From: JAHBNG01 sp039028975
Lineage (GTDB): Bacteria > Chloroflexota > Anaerolineae > Caldilineales > Caldilineaceae
Direction of reading: 5' to 3'
NCBI GenBank assembly: GCA_039028975.1
Contig: JBCCHB010000115.1
Coordinates: 1-54,741, forward strand
Length of the DNA: 54,741 nt
The position numbers and the translations under genes were made by a program. The notes below the pieces were generated by a model. It searched no databases. It saw only the letters and a list, made by a program, of their open reading frames with translations, and was not told the origin of the DNA. Below, piece by piece: positions 5,734 through 16,500 of this stretch; position 1 is the stretch's first letter, and every line of letters begins with the position of its first letter.

Positions 5734-8658
5734 TTAATCCGCTGACAGAATTCCCAAGGCTTTTGCGCGTGTGACGGCCTGTTTGCGACTGTTCACGCCC
5801 AGTTTTTGATAAAGATTGATCGTATGCCTCTTAACAGTTAGATCAGAGATATCCAAATCCCGAGCGATGAGTTTGTTGGGTAACCCCTCCTCTAGCAAAA
5901 GCAGGATTTCACTCTCACGTGGGGTTAAGGGTTCAATCAATTTTATTTGGGCAGCTTGCTGGATGCGCTGAGGTAAGCCGTCATTTTGTAACGTCTTGGG
6001 GAAAGCTGCCAATATCTGGCCCAGGTAATCAGCCTCAACACCTCGGGCCAGGAGTTCATAGAGCAATCCAGCCATGGGCGGCCCCAAGTCGACAAAGGTA
6101 CGGATAAAGCCCCCGGGCTTAGCTAGCGTAATAGAGTGCTCCAGGTTAGCCAAGGCTTCAGCGAATTGCCCCTGCCGCTGATAAAGCATGGCCTTTAGGG
6201 CAAGAAGCTTCACTTTCGCTGGAACATTGTGTGCTTTATCTGCTAATAACCATAGATCCGCGAGCAACTCCTCAGCATCTCGCCAATAGCTTTCACTTTC
6301 ATGGGCGAGTAAGACCTTAACCAATGTAAGCGCGGGAATCTCAGCAACAGCAAACAGTCCCTGTTTTGATGCGATGATCTCAACATCACGCAATGCGATT
6401 AGGGCCATGTCAATTTTGCCCTGCCAATAGAGACAGCGCGCTTGGAAGGAAGCAATTTCATTATCGAATGTGCGATTCTCCAGCGTATGTGCCCAGCGTT
6501 TGAGCCGTTCCACCACCTCTTGCGCGTTATCCTCCCGTCCCTCAACTTCATAGAGCCACGCCAAGTCTAGTTGACTGTTGAAATAAGGTGTTGAGTTTGA
6601 TTTGTCGACCTGCGACGAATAGTTGTGGGCTGTTGCCAGCTCATTCCACTCGTAATAGATGTATCCCATCCATCGACAGGGAACAGTCAAAAGAAACGCG
6701 TTGCTATTGCTCTGTTCATGTATCCGGTTAACGATGATTTGTGCCGATTGCACAGCCTGGTGTAGATTGCCGGCCAAATAATCAAATGCTGGCAAATACG
6801 TCTGCATCCATAACTTCACTAAGCTAAATTGTGCAACCTCATTTTGTACCTCTTTCTGGATCAGCTCAATCCCTACACTCACCTTCCCCATGGCCTGTAA
6901 AGATATTGTGGCATAAAGAAGCATGAGGGCGCGCATGAAAACATAGGAATCAGGCAGCACTTCTAACGCATCTGGGATATACTCCATTGCCCTTTCAAAC
7001 TCATGATGTATAAAGCAAACCGCTCCCCGCAATGCCGTGATTTCTGCCTGCAAAATGACCTGGGTATCAACATCTAACGATGTGTTGGGGTTCTCTAGGC
7101 AAGCCTCTGCCTGCTGGAGCAGTGGAACAACAGAAACGGATGTCAAACGATGTAGACTTACAGCAATCCAGCATTTGAGCAAGAGCAACTTTGGATTCTC
7201 TTCGGTAACATGCTCTGGTATAAGGGCAAGCCACCGTTCTAAGGTACCATAGTCAAATTGAGCCAGTAAATTCAGCCGCTGTTCCTCAATAAGCCGGATA
7301 GCAAACGAAGGCTCGTTACCCGTAAGCGCCTGCTGAATCGATTCGTCAATTAAGCCAGCCTTTGCCAGCCACCTGCTGGCCTTCCTATGTAGAGCAGCAA
7401 TCTCTTCCGCCTTAATCTGTTTTTGCAAATTCCGCGTCAACATAAGCTGAAAGAGATGGTGATAACGATACCATTCGCCTTCATCATCCAGGGCAATGAG
7501 GAAGAGATGATGCCGGGATAGCCACTCAATAATGCTCTGAACAGGTCTGTGGCTGACATCAATGGTGGTTGCTAATGGTTCATCTTGTTTCACCATCTCT
7601 AACCAATCATCTTCTAAGAGGGCTTCGCCTAAGGAAACACAGAAGCGGTTAAGGATGGACGTACGCAGCAAGAACGCTTGCACTGCTGCTGATTGCTTAA
7701 GTAGGACTTCTGTGAAGAGATAGTCCAAGATGTTCACATTACCTGCCTGAACATGCCGTACCAAGGCCTGTTCACTGGCATCATCCTCTAATGATAAGGT
7801 GGCTAGGTAGAGTCCAGCAATCCATCCTTCATTTCTATCTTGTAAGGCCAATACAGTTTCTGCTGCTAAAGTTCGGCCTGTTGCTTGAGTCAAATATTGC
7901 TCGGCCTCAGCATTGGAAAATGACAAATCAGCCACCCGAAGCTCACTCAACTGCCGACGTACACGCAGTTGGGGCAGAGTTAAAGGCGGTTCGGTACGGC
8001 TGATCAAAACCAAATGGACGAACTGCGGCAGATGCTCTAACAAGCGATTGAGGAACTGATGAATACTCTGTTCCTTCACAAAGTGGTAGTCATCTAACAC
8101 TAAGATTAGCATTTCAGGCAATGTAATCAAGTCATTGATCAGGATATTGGCGAGGTATGCGCCCGGAGCCTGTTGAGGGTTTTGTAAGGCTGCCAACGTG
8201 CTAGAGCAGCTATCGGACCAGACAGTTTGGATGGCGGCGACCAGATATCGTACAAAGAGATATAGGTCGTTATCGTATTCATCCAAAGAAAGCCAAGCAA
8301 TTTGATCACGCAGTGGTCGCAGAGCGGCGTTGTCAATTTTTGATCGACTGCTCACGAAGTGGTGCCGCTTTGCAGACTTATCCACTCTGATTGCGGCATT
8401 GGCGATTTGGCTTTTTTGTTCAGAATCCAATGCTGACAAGGGGCCACTTGGTGAGCGTAAATTGGAAAGCCATTGGCTGACGATAGTCGTTTTGCCGTAA
8501 CCTGCTGGCGCGGTGATGAGGGTTAGTTTGCGATCTAAACCGCGGGTGAGATGGTCCATCAACTGTGGACGTTGTATAAATTGTAGATTGGCTTGTGGCG
8601 GATATAGCTTGGTTCGGAGGAGGAGGATAGGTTCAGATAGACCATTGGACACATTCAT
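5734..8658 (-). CDS. LAL-type (MalT-like) LuxR regulator 1
   Basis: 974 aa with the large ATP-binding LuxR architecture. Walker A APAGYGKTT is at 50-58, Walker B LILVLDDYH follows the NTPase start, a long TPR-like helical sensor fills the middle, and a GerE/LuxR helix-turn-helix makes up the last 60 residues (LTPRESEILLLLEEGLPNKL onward). Family members are ATP- and ligand-switched transcription activators. The start codon overlaps the stop of the upstream LAL gene by 4 bases (ATGA), so the two are translationally coupled and look like a tandem duplication. Relative to its neighbour it carries about 23 extra residues near 85-107, flanked by an imperfect direct repeat in the DNA. Its last 60 codons are nearly the same as in LAL 2, so the two may bind similar sites. 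Confidence 0.92.
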   Translation of the reverse strand: MNVSNGLSEPILLLRTKLYPPQANLQFIQRPQLMDHLTRGLDRKLTLITAPAGYGKTTIVSQWLSNLRSPSGPLSALDSEQKSQIANAAIRVDKSAKRHHFVSSRSKIDNAALRPLRDQIAWLSLDEYDNDLYLFVRYLVAAIQTVWSDSCSSTLAALQNPQQAPGAYLANILINDLITLPEMLILVLDDYHFVKEQSIHQFLNRLLEHLPQFVHLVLISRTEPPLTLPQLRVRRQLSELRVADLSFSNAEAEQYLTQATGRTLAAETVLALQDRNEGWIAGLYLATLSLEDDASEQALVRHVQAGNVNILDYLFTEVLLKQSAAVQAFLLRTSILNRFCVSLGEALLEDDWLEMVKQDEPLATTIDVSHRPVQSIIEWLSRHHLFLIALDDEGEWYRYHHLFQLMLTRNLQKQIKAEEIAALHRKASRWLAKAGLIDESIQQALTGNEPSFAIRLIEEQRLNLLAQFDYGTLERWLALIPEHVTEENPKLLLLKCWIAVSLHRLTSVSVVPLLQQAEACLENPNTSLDVDTQVILQAEITALRGAVCFIHHEFERAMEYIPDALEVLPDSYVFMRALMLLYATISLQAMGKVSVGIELIQKEVQNEVAQFSLVKLWMQTYLPAFDYLAGNLHQAVQSAQIIVNRIHEQSNSNAFLLTVPCRWMGYIYYEWNELATAHNYSSQVDKSNSTPYFNSQLDLAWLYEVEGREDNAQEVVERLKRWAHTLENRTFDNEIASFQARCLYWQGKIDMALIALRDVEIIASKQGLFAVAEIPALTLVKVLLAHESESYWRDAEELLADLWLLADKAHNVPAKVKLLALKAMLYQRQGQFAEALANLEHSITLAKPGGFIRTFVDLGPPMAGLLYELLARGVEADYLGQILAAFPKTLQNDGLPQRIQQAAQIKLIEPLTPRESEILLLLEEGLPNKLIARDLDISDLTVKRHTINLYQKLGVNSRKQAVTRAKALGILSAD

Positions 8659-11516
8659 GATGATTCCTCGATTGGTAGAATCCCCAAGGCTTTGGCGCGC
8701 GCGACCGCTTGTTTGCGGCTGTTCACCCCCAGTTTTTGGTAGAGGTTGATGGTATGTCTCTTGACGGTTGAGTCTGAAATATCCAGATCGCGGGCGATGA
8801 GTTTATTGGGTAAGCCTTCCTGTAGTTGAAGCAGGATTTCACTTTCGCGTGCGGTTAAGGGTTCAATCAACTGGGTTTGGGTTGCTTGCCGGCCGCGCTG
8901 AGCTAACTCGTCAGTCTGGATCGCTTGGGGGAATGCAGCCAATATCTGGCCCAGGTAATCAGTCTCAATACCGCGGGCCAATAGTTGGTTCAAGATACCC
9001 GCCATGGACGGCCCCAAATCCACAAAAGTGCGAATGAAGCCGCCGACTTTGGCCAGTTGGATAGCTCGTTCTAGAGAGGATAGCGCCCTTTCGGTCTTCC
9101 CCTGCCTCTGATATAGCAATGCTTCTAGGGCAATAATTTCAATTTGGTGCGGAATATTATGCATCTGCTGTGCATGTGACCATTCATCTCGCAGCAAACG
9201 TTCGGCTGTTTGCCAACTCTCTTCTTGCTTTTGGTCGACCAAGATCCTAACTTGAGTGAAGACCGGCTCTTCTATGGCCAGAAAGCGCTCTGTTTTGTTC
9301 CCTAACGTAGCCTCATCCAGTTTCTGTGCAGCCAGGTCGACCTCACCTTGCCAGTGCCAACATCGAGCCTGAAAGGAGTCTATTTCATGGAGGCGCATCT
9401 TATTTTCTATATCCAAAGCGTGACGCCGTAGTCTCATAATAATCTGTTGGGCCGCCTTTGGTTGGCCCTGAATCTCATAAATCCAGGCCAGGTTTAGCTG
9501 GCTGTTGTGAAAGGGTGCTGTATGAGCCTGATCGACTTTGGCCAAATACTCCATGGCTCGATCTAGATCATTCCATTGATAGTATACATAACCTAACCAT
9601 CGAAAGAGCGTGGCCTTGGTATATACGTTATTTATCGACCGCGCCTGCATTAGGCTCATGACGTTGTATGCCACTTGTATGGCTTCCTGTAGATGACCGG
9701 TCATACAGTGCAAATAAGGTAACCAAGCCGCTAACTGGATCCCTGGCAGGCTTACTCTGATGTTCTCATTATCTAGTTCCTTAGTGATCAACCCAATCGC
9801 TTCGACTGGCTGTTGAGTAGTCAGTAAGGAGAATGCGGCTACCACAACAACGATAGAACGTATGTAGGCCGGAGATGCAGGCAGTCCATCGATCACTGGT
9901 AGAGCATAGTGCAATACTTTCTGAAAGTCTCGCTTCCAATACCAACCTATCGCCCGTAGAGCGGCGCTTTCAAACTCTTGAGCAGATCGAGCAACCGGAT
10001 CAATGGCAAACTCAGGGTTTTCCAAACAATCTTCTGCGCGTTGAGCCAGTTGAATTGCGGTCACGGGTTCCATTCGGTAGGTACTCCAACTAATCCAGCC
10101 ACGTAACAGAAGCAATGCAGGGCGATGTTCGACTGCCGCCTCGGGCAACAGCGCCAGCCACCGTTCTAGGGTATAAAAGTCGAACTGGTCGAGTAGTTCG
10201 ACCCGATATTGTTCAATAAGCTGAATGGTGAAGGTGGTATCTTCTGCCGCTAGCGCGTGCTGGAGCGCTTCGTCAATCAGTCTTTCCTTGGCTAACCATC
10301 TGCTGGCATTCCGATGCAAGGTGGCAATCTCGCTGGGACCCATCCGTTTTTGCAGGTTGTGTGTCAACATAAGTTGAAAGAGATGATGATAGCGGTACCA
10401 CTCTCCACTATCGTCCAAAGCGATGGAAAAGAGATGATGCCGGGACAGCCACTCGATGATACTTTGAACCGACCTCTGGCTGATGCCAATGACGTGGGCC
10501 AGTTGTTCGTCCTGTCCCACCTCCTCCAGCCATTCGTCCCCCAAGAGGGCTTCACATAAAGGATTGCAGAAACGGTTTAGGATGGCTGTACGCAGCAAGA
10601 AGTCTTGCAAAGCTGCTGGCTGCTTAGCCAAGACTTCCGTAAAGAGATAATCCAAGATGTTCTCATTATCGGATTGAACGTGCCGAACCAAGGCTTGCTC
10701 ACTGGCATCGTTCCCCATTGAGAGGGTGGCCAAGTAGAGGCCAGCAACCCAACCTTCGTTCCTATCTTGTAGGGCCAACACGGTTTCGGGCGCTAAAATT
10801 CTGCCCGTTGCCTGAGTCAGATATTGCTCAGCCTCTGAGTGGGAAAAAGACAAATCAGCCACTCGGAGCTCACTCAACTGCTGGCGTACACGAAGTTGAG
10901 GTAGGGATAAAGGTGGCTCAGTACGGCTGATCAAAACCAGGTGAACTGACTGGGGCCAATGGTCTAGCAAACGGTTCAGAAAATCGTGGATATGCTGCTC
11001 TTTCACAAAATGATAATCATCTAGCACCAGGATAAGTGCTTCGGGCAGCGCAATCAAATCATTGACCAGAATATGGGCGAGGTATGTGACGGGAGCTTGT
11101 TGAGGATTTTGTAAGACCGCCAACGTGTTCGAGCAACTGTCAGCCCAAACTGTTTGGATGGCGGCAACGACATATCGTACAAAGAGATGTAGGTCGTTAT
11201 CGTATTCATCCAAAGAAAGCCAGGCAATTTGAGCACGCAGCGGCCGCAAAGCGGCGTTGTCGATTTGGGTTTCTTGTGTAGGGGTCAATTCGGCCAGGCA
11301 TCCCTTTGGGGAGCGTAAATTGTCAAGCCATTGGCTGACAATAGTTGTTTTGCCATAACCTGCTGGCGCGGTGATGAGGGTCAGTTTGCGATCCAAGCCT
11401 TGGTTGAGGTAGTCAACCAACTGGGGACGCTGGATGAAATGTGGACGGGCTTGAGGGGGATAAAGCTTGGTTTGGAGAACTATGATGGGTTCAGATGGGG
11501 TACTCGATGAATTCAT
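8655..11516 (-). CDS. LAL-type (MalT-like) LuxR regulator 2
   Basis: 953 aa, a paralog of the adjacent downstream gene along its whole length. Walker A APAGYGKTT is at 50-58, Walker B LILVLDDYH, then the STAND/AAA arginine-finger region, a TPR-like sensor and a C-terminal LuxR helix-turn-helix (LTARESEILLQLQEGLPNKL onward). The NTPase and HTH ends are most alike between the two, and the middle sensor part is more diverged, which fits different input signals and shared DNA targets (inference). It is the first gene of the minus-strand run that continues to the calmodulins. The upstream 139 bases separate it from the CHAT-FGE gene, which points the same way. Confidence 0.92.
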   Translation of the reverse strand: MNSSSTPSEPIIVLQTKLYPPQARPHFIQRPQLVDYLNQGLDRKLTLITAPAGYGKTTIVSQWLDNLRSPKGCLAELTPTQETQIDNAALRPLRAQIAWLSLDEYDNDLHLFVRYVVAAIQTVWADSCSNTLAVLQNPQQAPVTYLAHILVNDLIALPEALILVLDDYHFVKEQHIHDFLNRLLDHWPQSVHLVLISRTEPPLSLPQLRVRQQLSELRVADLSFSHSEAEQYLTQATGRILAPETVLALQDRNEGWVAGLYLATLSMGNDASEQALVRHVQSDNENILDYLFTEVLAKQPAALQDFLLRTAILNRFCNPLCEALLGDEWLEEVGQDEQLAHVIGISQRSVQSIIEWLSRHHLFSIALDDSGEWYRYHHLFQLMLTHNLQKRMGPSEIATLHRNASRWLAKERLIDEALQHALAAEDTTFTIQLIEQYRVELLDQFDFYTLERWLALLPEAAVEHRPALLLLRGWISWSTYRMEPVTAIQLAQRAEDCLENPEFAIDPVARSAQEFESAALRAIGWYWKRDFQKVLHYALPVIDGLPASPAYIRSIVVVVAAFSLLTTQQPVEAIGLITKELDNENIRVSLPGIQLAAWLPYLHCMTGHLQEAIQVAYNVMSLMQARSINNVYTKATLFRWLGYVYYQWNDLDRAMEYLAKVDQAHTAPFHNSQLNLAWIYEIQGQPKAAQQIIMRLRRHALDIENKMRLHEIDSFQARCWHWQGEVDLAAQKLDEATLGNKTERFLAIEEPVFTQVRILVDQKQEESWQTAERLLRDEWSHAQQMHNIPHQIEIIALEALLYQRQGKTERALSSLERAIQLAKVGGFIRTFVDLGPSMAGILNQLLARGIETDYLGQILAAFPQAIQTDELAQRGRQATQTQLIEPLTARESEILLQLQEGLPNKLIARDLDISDSTVKRHTINLYQKLGVNSRKQAVARAKALGILPIEESS

Positions 11517-11655
11517 AGACTATCCCTTGGGCATTCTCGAAAACCGCTGAGGGCGACGACACTCAGGTTATCATCCATCATTATAATCAATCTCTCCCTA
11601 CTTGTCATGAATGACAAGGGGATAAGCCCAATTCATCGAGTGTACAGATTACCGA

Positions 11656-13572
11656 CTAGATCATGTTGGGTAAATCAACTACCACCCGAAAACCCCGTTT
11701 CGATAGTTTACTCGTCTCGCTTGCTCCCGAACGTAGCGTACATCGTACTTCGTTAGGCTCGTCCTTAAAGCAGCCTCCGCGATGCACGCGATAGACCCGA
11801 GACCAGTGCTGATCCGCCTCTAGATCTTCGCGACCGTCATTGTCCACATAGGGATAGGGAAAACTGTTCTCTCGGGACTCTCCCCACAGCGTTGATGTCC
11901 ACTCCTCTACATTGCCCAGCATATCTGTACAGCCGTAGGGACTCGCTCCCAGTGGATATGAGTTTATAGGAGCCGTGCCATCTTCATCTATATGGCAATG
12001 GCCATCCACCCACGCCTCTCCCCAAGGGTAGACCAATCCTTGGGGGCCTCGCGCCGCCTTTTCCCACTCCGCTTCAGTCGGTAACCGATAGAGACGGCCT
12101 GTCTCTTTGGTTAACCAAGCACAGTAGGATTGGGCATCATGCCAGGTAACGCCGATGACTGGGTGCTCGAGTTTATCTTGGGGTGGCTTGCGCAGGAACC
12201 AGTCGGCTCGGGCAGGCTCTGGCTGCTCCTTATTGTGCTTGAGGAACTCGGCATATTGGGCGTTGGTAACAGGGGTCTTTCCCATACGGAAGTCGGACAA
12301 GGTGATCTCGTGACGAGGTGTCTCCTCAATTGTCACGTCCTCTCCGTCCTGTCCCATTACGAATGGTCCTCCTTGAATCAGGATCGTCTCTGGTTCCCAA
12401 GGCTGGATCTCTATCACCGATTGGGCATCACCTTGAGGGAAAAGCAAAATTTGGTTGTCCGGTGACCGGGTAAAGAGTACTGGGGTTCCCCACTCCATCT
12501 CATTATCCTGGGCAAAGATGGCCTTTCGCGCTTCGGCCACCGCCGTATCTGCTGGTAGCCCATCTGTAGTGGACTTGTAAAACTCGTACGCCATTGCAAT
12601 GGCTGCTTTATCACTCACTTCGAATTGCATGGCCAAGACGGCCGGAATGCCTTGCTGAACCAATGTCTGGGCCACGCCAGCAGACGAGTCTTCTTTGCCA
12701 GCCCGTGCGCCCTCGCAGGCGTTTAGAAAGATCATGCGCAAAGGGTCGTGATCGTGCAAAATCGTTGCGAGCTTCTCGGCAGATACAATGTCGGCCTTGC
12801 CTTGTCCATCTTCCAAGATCAAGCCACCCTCGTTCTTGGCGGTATCAAAGAGACCGTGACCAATATAGTGGAAGATGTGGGTCTCTTCTGTGCGTAAGTG
12901 CTGTTGAAGTGCACTCAGCGATGCTGCCGGAATGCGCTGCATGGAGAGGAGACCGCGTGCTTCTAATTCTAGCACGGCATCCTTAAGCTGTTTCCACTCT
13001 TGCTCTACATTAAGCTGGGTTACGTCGCTAGGGTTGGAGAGCATAACGGCTACCCGTAGCGGTGGTGAAATCTGTAATGGTTCTTCGCGCTGCATCTGCT
13101 CGATATAACGTACGAGAGGTGTCTTGTCTGAGAGGACTGGAAAGCGCTTTAGCTCGGGTACATAGAGATATTCCCATGGCAGATCAGCCAGCTCCGGCAC
13201 AGATTTATCCAGGCGAAGCCGTATACGCAGGCCAGCATCGCCTCTATCTGCTTCATCCAAGCTGCGTAACAGACAGGTTCCAACATCGCCAGCAAAGGCC
13301 GCGTCAAAGAGTCGATGACCAAAGGTCTTGGTATCTAGGCGTTCGGCCTCTTCCTCATCTTCGGGTATATCAAACTTTAGTCCCCGATGAAGGCGACCCG
13401 ATAACCAGAAAAAAGAACTCAGCTCTTGATGGGTAAAGGGCAAGGTGAAATCCGTTACTGCCTGGCCAAAGGGAGAATTGACAACTCGTGCCCGATAGCT
13501 TCTTTGGGTTCCGTTGCTCTCCCCAGAGGATTCGATTAAAAGGTCAAAGTTCTCATAAACTGTTGTAGACAT
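11656..13572 (-). CDS. CHAT protease-FGE (SUMF1-like) fusion
   Basis: 638 aa. The N-terminal part (about 150-380) is a CHAT domain, a caspase-fold protease, with the catalytic His in HYIGHG (His239) and Cys in LNACEGA (Cys286). Residues about 395-635 form a formylglycine-generating-enzyme/C-type-lectin-like domain (GGPFVMG, RLPTEAEWEKAARG, GNVEEWTS, HRGGCF, RGFRVV). No signal peptide is visible. In conflict systems, CHAT proteases are activated by partner STAND proteins and cleave targets; FGE-type domains there often act as binding modules rather than as oxidases. The gene lies 21 bases downstream of the nSTAND-WD40 gene, so co-transcription is likely. The natural substrate is unknown. Confidence 0.9.
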   Translation of the reverse strand: MSTTVYENFDLLIESSGESNGTQRSYRARVVNSPFGQAVTDFTLPFTHQELSSFFWLSGRLHRGLKFDIPEDEEEAERLDTKTFGHRLFDAAFAGDVGTCLLRSLDEADRGDAGLRIRLRLDKSVPELADLPWEYLYVPELKRFPVLSDKTPLVRYIEQMQREEPLQISPPLRVAVMLSNPSDVTQLNVEQEWKQLKDAVLELEARGLLSMQRIPAASLSALQQHLRTEETHIFHYIGHGLFDTAKNEGGLILEDGQGKADIVSAEKLATILHDHDPLRMIFLNACEGARAGKEDSSAGVAQTLVQQGIPAVLAMQFEVSDKAAIAMAYEFYKSTTDGLPADTAVAEARKAIFAQDNEMEWGTPVLFTRSPDNQILLFPQGDAQSVIEIQPWEPETILIQGGPFVMGQDGEDVTIEETPRHEITLSDFRMGKTPVTNAQYAEFLKHNKEQPEPARADWFLRKPPQDKLEHPVIGVTWHDAQSYCAWLTKETGRLYRLPTEAEWEKAARGPQGLVYPWGEAWVDGHCHIDEDGTAPINSYPLGASPYGCTDMLGNVEEWTSTLWGESRENSFPYPYVDNDGREDLEADQHWSRVYRVHRGGCFKDEPNEVRCTLRSGASETSKLSKRGFRVVVDLPNMI

Positions 13573-13593
13573 TTTTGATTGGTCTCTTGATAA

Positions 13594-16500
13594 TTAATCA
13601 TACTCGATACACGTTTTATGGAAATCTGTACCACTAAAGTAGCGATTCCACTCGTCGTCTCGCATGTTGCGCCCTGCGATTCGACAGCCCTTGGCAACCA
13701 CTTCCTCGATTGATACAGTCCATAGTCGCACCGTTGCATCACCGCTACCGCTAGCTAGCCGTCGACCATCAGGGCTGAAGGAGATGGCCCATACAGGAGC
13801 TTGGTGGACGTTCAGCGTATAGGGCAGAGCTTCCTCCTGATTCAAATCCCACAGGCGAATCGATGTATCGGTACTGGCGGTGGCCAACCACTGCCCACTG
13901 GCATCAAAGGCCAGCGAAGTAATATGGTCACTATGGCCCACGAAGGAACGGGGGACATGGTCCGGTTTCTGCATATCCCAGATTGCCACAGACGAGTCCA
14001 CACTTCCGGCTACCAGCCAGCGGCTATCCGGGCTAAAGTCTAGGGCGCTAATAGAGGAATCGCTGTACCCTTCTAGCAGAATCGCTTCCGTATTTTGTTC
14101 GTTCATATCCCACAACAGGATATATGGATCGAGGCCGCCAGAAGCCAACCAACGACCATCTGGGCTAAAGGCCAACAACCATACGGCCCCCGTATGCTCG
14201 TCTAGGATACGTGGCTCCCCATTAGGGTCCGCCACCTCCCGCAGAATAACTTGCCCATCGTCTCCGCCAGAAGCTAGCCAATGCCCATCGGGGCTAAACG
14301 TAACCTTATTGACTGAATCTGTATGGTCATTGAGCAACGAAGGCGGGATGCTTGGATCGCTCGTCGTCCATACCCCAACTGTTTGATCAGCACTGCCGCT
14401 AGCCAGCAGGTCCCCGTCAGGGCTAAAGGCCAGTGAGTGGATTGTACCTTCATGGCCAGTCAGCCACTCTGGCTCATCAGTCGGGTTGTCCACCTGCCAA
14501 AGACGAATGCCATCAGCAGCAGAACTGGCCAGGATGCGACTATCAGGGCTGAAGACTACATCCAGGATGCTATGCTGGTGTCCTGGTAAGTGAATGACGT
14601 CGCCATCTATATCGGCAACATTCCATAGCCCTACCATTTTGTCACTGCTATTGGCTATCCAGCGTCCGTCCGGGCTAAAGGCTAACTTAAAGACCTTACC
14701 ACTATTTTGACGTTGGACTTGCGGCTCTACCCATAGATTATTGAGCGTCCAGAGGCGTAATGTGGTATCCCAACTTCCAGTCATCACCCTTTGCCCATCG
14801 GGATGAAACTGGACCGTGCTTACCCTGCTTTCATGTCCATAAAGCATGATTGGTTCTACAGTTGCTCTGCCCAAATTTTGGCTAGCAATGTCCCATAGGG
14901 TCGTCGTACCATCGCTGTGGGCCGCGGCTAGCTGGTCATCGCCTGGGTGAAACGCGACATCCACCACATCGATGTGACCCTTTAGCTTAATGGGTTCAAT
15001 TGCATTGATCGTTTCGGTCGCCCTATCGGGTGTGTCAGGAGCATTGACTGTTGCTCCAGAAAACGCTGCAATCGGCCAAATATTCACTGTATTATCCCAA
15101 CTAGCCGTAGCCAGCCACTCCCCATCATGACTAAAGCTAGCAGTCGAGACGACCTCGAAATGACCATCCAGTTCGTAGGGATTGGCTGCTAAGTCATTCA
15201 GATCCCAGAGTAAGGTTCTACCGCTTTCATCACCGGTCGCCAGCCAGCGGCTATTTGAGCTGATGGCAACACTGCTGATGGCAGAGGTGTGGCCCACCAG
15301 AAGCGTTGGTTCACCATCAAAAGATGCCGTTGGTTCCTCTATGGGCCAGAGAGCAAGTGTATGTCCCTGAGCGATTGAAACTAACCAACGTGCGTCTGGG
15401 CTAAATCCAACAAATCCCCCATAGCCGGTTCGTACAATCGGCTCACTATCAAGCGCTGCTAACGCCCACAGGCGAAGAACTGGCTCCTCGCCCCATGTCG
15501 CTGAAGCCAGCCACCGATTGCCGGGACTAAAGGCCACCATTGTGACGGCCTCCTCATCCTCACCCAAAAAGCGGGCAGGTGCCGCGGGTTCGTTCATATC
15601 CCATAGCCCAACCTTCCCATCATTACTGGCGGATGCCAGCCACCTTCCATCAGGGCTAAAGTCTACCATGGTGATCGTCTCTTCATGCCCATTCAAAAAG
15701 AGAGCAGGTACTGCAGGTTCATTCGTGTCCCACAGACCAACCTTGCCATCACTACTGGCAGAGGCCAGCCACCTTCCATCAGGACTAAAGGTGGCCGAAT
15801 TGACAGCGCCTTGATGACCACTCATACCCACTCCACCAGTTTCAGCCAATACATTCCGTAGGCTCTCGGTAACGACAGGTAAAGGAGCATCACCGCGACG
15901 GTGATGGATATTGAAAGCTTCTAGCGCTAGCAGCAAACTCAACTGGGGCTTCTGGTGGGTCAACGTTTGTGCTTGGACTGCCAGGGCACCAGCGTGTATA
16001 GCGCGCGCCTGATTTTGCGCAGCAGCTTCGGCACGCAGCGCGTGTTGGGTCTCTGTTTCGGCTATGGCCTGGGCTTCCTCTGCGGCTGCTTGTCGGCTTT
16101 CGGCCAATACCATGTTAGAGACGCCCCAGAAAGAAAGGCCAGCAAAGAGAATAATCAAGACGCCAGCAATGGTAAGCAAAAGGCGCTGGCGACGCACTCT
16201 GAGAAACTCATCTCGCTCTCGCTGCTGCTGTGCCTGTGTACTCTCAGCCAGGAATTCACGTTCGATGCCACTCAGTTCATTCTCATTGAAGGCTGCGTAG
16301 CTCTGAGCTTGGTTCAATAACGAATTGGTAAGCAGTTTGTCAGCCAAGCGACCACTTTCCAACCAGGCTTGAGTTGGCCTTAGTAGGGGATTATCATAGT
16401 TGGCAAACCATGCTATATTATCCTGTAAAATCGGCTCAATAAAACGGTCATGAACCAGTTCGATCCAGGCGCCACCAGCCCGCAGTTCGGTTCGCAGTAG

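Noticed and set aside
11656..13572. FGE domain as an active sulfatase-maturing enzyme
   Set aside because: No sulfatase gene is nearby and the domain is fused to CHAT; a binding role fits better, though activity is not excluded.
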